DNA of 64,000 nt. It comes from Alcanivorax limicola. Lineage in GTDB: Bacteria; Pseudomonadota; Gammaproteobacteria; Pseudomonadales; Alcanivoracaceae. A program made the position numbers and the translations under genes. Under the pieces are notes generated by a model. The model was given only the letters and a program-made list of their open reading frames with translations. It had not been told where the DNA came from and did no database searches. Positions 62,409 to 64,000 of this stretch are shown here, piece after piece. The first letter of the stretch is position 1; the number at the start of each line of letters is the position of its first letter. The stretch covers positions 848,702 through 912,701 of the forward strand of contig NZ_JAIOUB010000002.1 of the NCBI RefSeq assembly GCF_019931215.1, given 5' to 3'.

Positions 62409-63755
62409 ATGGCCAGTCAGGAGCTTCCTGAGCAGACGCTTGAGCAGACGCTCGCAGAGATTCGCCGCGGGACAGACGAGATCATCCTTGAAGAGGATTT
62501 GCGGCGCAAGCTGCAGGAGGGGCGCCCCCTGCGAATCAAGGCGGGTTTCGACCCCACGGCCCCGGACCTGCATTTCGGCCATACGGTACTGATCAACAAG
62601 CTGCGCCAGTTCCAGGATATGGGCCATCAGGTAGTGTTCCTGATCGGCGACTTTACCGGCATGATCGGCGACCCCAGCGGCAAGAGCGCAACCCGGCCGC
62701 CCCTCACCCGGGAGGACGTGAAGGCCAATGCCGAGACCTATAAAGAGCAGGTCTTCAAGATCCTCGACCCGGACAAGACCGAAGTCCGCTTCAATTCGGA
62801 GTGGATGGACGTGCTGGGCGTGGCCGAAATGATCAAGCTGGCCGGCCAGTACACAGTGGCGCGCATGCTGGAGCGGGATGACTTCGACAAGCGCTACAAG
62901 GCCAATCAGCCCATCGCCATCCACGAGTTCCTGTACCCCCTGATCCAGGGCTATGACTCCGTAGCGCTGCAGGCAGATGTGGAGTTTGGCGGCACCGACC
63001 AGAAGTTCAACCTCCTGATGGGGCGTACGCTGCAGAAGCATTACGGGCAGGCGCCCCAGGTGTGCATCACGGTGCCTATCCTGGAGGGGCTGGACGGCGT
63101 CCAGAAGATGTCCAAGTCCCTGGGTAACTATATTGGTGTCACCGATGCTCCCGGGGAAATGTATAGGAAAATCATTGGCTTGCAGGATGGCTTGATTTGG
63201 CGGTACTTCGAGCTCTTGAGTTTTCTGCCGATGAGCGAAATTGAGGGTATGCGAGAGCGCTGCTTTAGCCGCGAGACGCATGGTCACGGGACCGAGTTTG
63301 ATTACCGTAGGGCCTGCTCCCTTATGTCGGACGGGCGGCGCTTCAAGGATGGTCATCTTGTCGGAGCTGCGTTCTTGGAAGAAGAGGCTAAGAATGTCTT
63401 TGACATCAGGGATGCCAAAAGACTGCTGGCTGCCGAACTGATAAGTCGTTTCCATGATGGCGGCGCGGCCATCGCAGCGCCATCATCTGCAGGAAATCAG
63501 ATTGCTTTGGGCGTAATACCTGAGAACTTGCCGGAAGTGGAGGTGCATGCGGGGGAGGATGGCGGGCTGCGGCTATTGGACCTGCTGCGCGAAGCAGGGC
63601 TAGCGCAGAGCGGCAAGGCGGCCAAGGATATGTTGGGCCGAGGCGTGGTCTATGTGGATGGCGCCCCGGCGGCGCCGGATATGACATTGGCTCGGGGTGA
63701 AACCCGGGTGGTGCAGGCCGGCAAGAAGAAGATCGCCCGGGTGCGGGTGGTCTGA
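62409..63755 (+). CDS. tyrS: Tyrosyl-tRNA synthetase with an internal insertion
   Basis: A 448-residue class I synthetase. The ATG at 62409 gives [16 protein letters not shown] (HIGH, 55-59), the Tyr-binding [26 protein letters not shown], and KMSKS (233-237) are normal, and an S4 domain ends the protein (about 385-448). Relatives of this TyrZ-like type are about 400 residues. The extra length lies at about 282-330, between the SEIEGM helix and AAELISRFH, with [10 protein letters not shown] inside. Composition there is AT-richer than on either side. TACAAT at 62372-62377 is a probable -10. Confidence 0.93.
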   Translation: MASQELPEQTLEQTLAEIRRGTDEIILEEDLRRKLQEGRPLRIKAGFDPTAPDLHFGHTVLINKLRQFQDMGHQVVFLIGDFTGMIGDPSGKSATRPPLTREDVKANAETYKEQVFKILDPDKTEVRFNSEWMDVLGVAEMIKLAGQYTVARMLERDDFDKRYKANQPIAIHEFLYPLIQGYDSVALQADVEFGGTDQKFNLLMGRTLQKHYGQAPQVCITVPILEGLDGVQKMSKSLGNYIGVTDAPGEMYRKIIGLQDGLIWRYFELLSFLPMSEIEGMRERCFSRETHGHGTEFDYRRACSLMSDGRRFKDGHLVGAAFLEEEAKNVFDIRDAKRLLAAELISRFHDGGAAIAAPSSAGNQIALGVIPENLPEVEVHAGEDGGLRLLDLLREAGLAQSGKAAKDMLGRGVVYVDGAPAAPDMTLARGETRVVQAGKKKIARVRVV

Positions 63756-63843
63756 ATCGGGTCTGGGCCGGGCCTGCAAGGGCGTGGCTGCGGGCGGGCT
63801 CCCCTCGGGGGCTCCGCCGGTGAAGAAAATCTTCAAAAAGTAA

Positions 63844-63871
63844 TTGACAGTGAGGGGCCGCTCTGTAGAAT
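63844..63871 (+). promoter_or_regulatory. rRNA operon promoter
   Basis: TTGACA (63844-63849), 16 bases, then TAGAAT (63866-63871), followed by a G/C-rich discriminator (GGCGCC) as in stringently controlled rrn promoters. The A-rich AAGAAAATCTTCAAAAAG just upstream could be an UP element. Confidence 0.85.
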
Positions 63872-63877
63872 GGCGCC

Positions 63878-64000
63878 TCTCTCGACGGGGTCCTACCCCA
63901 CCGAGGCGCTCTTTAACAATCAGGCAGACAAACGTGTGGGACCTGCTCTGTGTCGGGTTTAGTAACATTCGGCATTAGAGCAAGTTCAACTCATTATGAG
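63878..64000 (+). other. 5' leader of an rRNA operon with boxB-boxA-boxC (16S gene lies beyond the window)
   Basis: The leader has a GGGGT-CCT-ACCCC hairpin at 63887-63899 (boxB-like), then GCTCTTTAACAAT at 63908-63920 (boxA), then GTGTGGG at 63934-63940 (boxC-like). This is the same order as in E. coli rrn leaders, where NusB/NusE-based antitermination starts. The mature 16S RNA has not begun by base 64000. The position after tyrS matches Pseudomonas. Confidence 0.88.

Overview
The window is a high-GC gammaproteobacterial chromosome segment of about 64 kb. Two gene blocks have the order I know from Pseudomonas: acs-panD-panC-panB-folK-pcnB-cbrB-cbrA-gluQ-dksA-aminotransferase-sfsA, and argC-DUF6776-bactofilin-erpA-anmK-M23 peptidase-tyrS-rrn. 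Differences in detail (a deoxynucleoside kinase between folK and panB, an HMG-CoA reductase block between erpA and anmK, and a giant DksA) suggest a marine Pseudomonadales/Oceanospirillales relative such as the Alcanivorax group. The taxon is inferred from gene content and order only.

Layout. Positions 1 to about 4490 are visibly AT-richer. They carry a partial Mrr-like nuclease, an IS3-type transposase remnant and several unrecognised proteins, and look like the right end of a genomic island. From 4490 to 8072 there is a Fur-controlled TonB receptor, PepSY and small membrane protein operon. From 8175 to 10000 lie a Phd/ParE-type toxin-antitoxin pair, yjdM, a DUF167 gene and an antitoxin-like relic. 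From 10159 to 19349 are two large lipoproteins, a sterol-desaturase-family enzyme, a YebC protein, an extensin-like protein, a secreted serine protease and a LysE exporter. The run 19642-26155 is the minor-pilin operon fimT-pilV-pilW-pilX-pilY1-pilE. The run 26192-34183, on the minus strand, has a cation efflux protein, acetyl-CoA synthetase, the pantothenate genes, a deoxynucleoside kinase, folK and pcnB.

The regulatory centre is 34310-39335: a small cbrX-like gene, cbrA, cbrB and, downstream of cbrB, a gene-free stretch whose minus strand has the hallmarks of a CrcZ-type catabolite-repression sRNA. Those hallmarks are three clusters of AAN triplets and a strong terminator, with a TGTTAC/GTAACA inverted repeat upstream. 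Next come gluQ and a DksA whose RNA polymerase-binding core is preceded by about 310 residues of Lys/Ala/Pro-rich histone-H1-like sequence. From 42089 to 53660 there is housekeeping (aminotransferase, sfsA, radC-like, srkA, Rieske protein, adenosine kinase, mrcB, hemL, thiE, thiD, hemJ). From 53842 to the end are argC, bactofilin, erpA behind a near-perfect IscR type-1 site, the HMG-CoA reductase block, anmK, the M23 peptidase and a tyrS with an internal insertion. The window closes in the promoter and boxB/boxA/boxC leader of an rRNA operon whose 16S gene lies just beyond the right edge.
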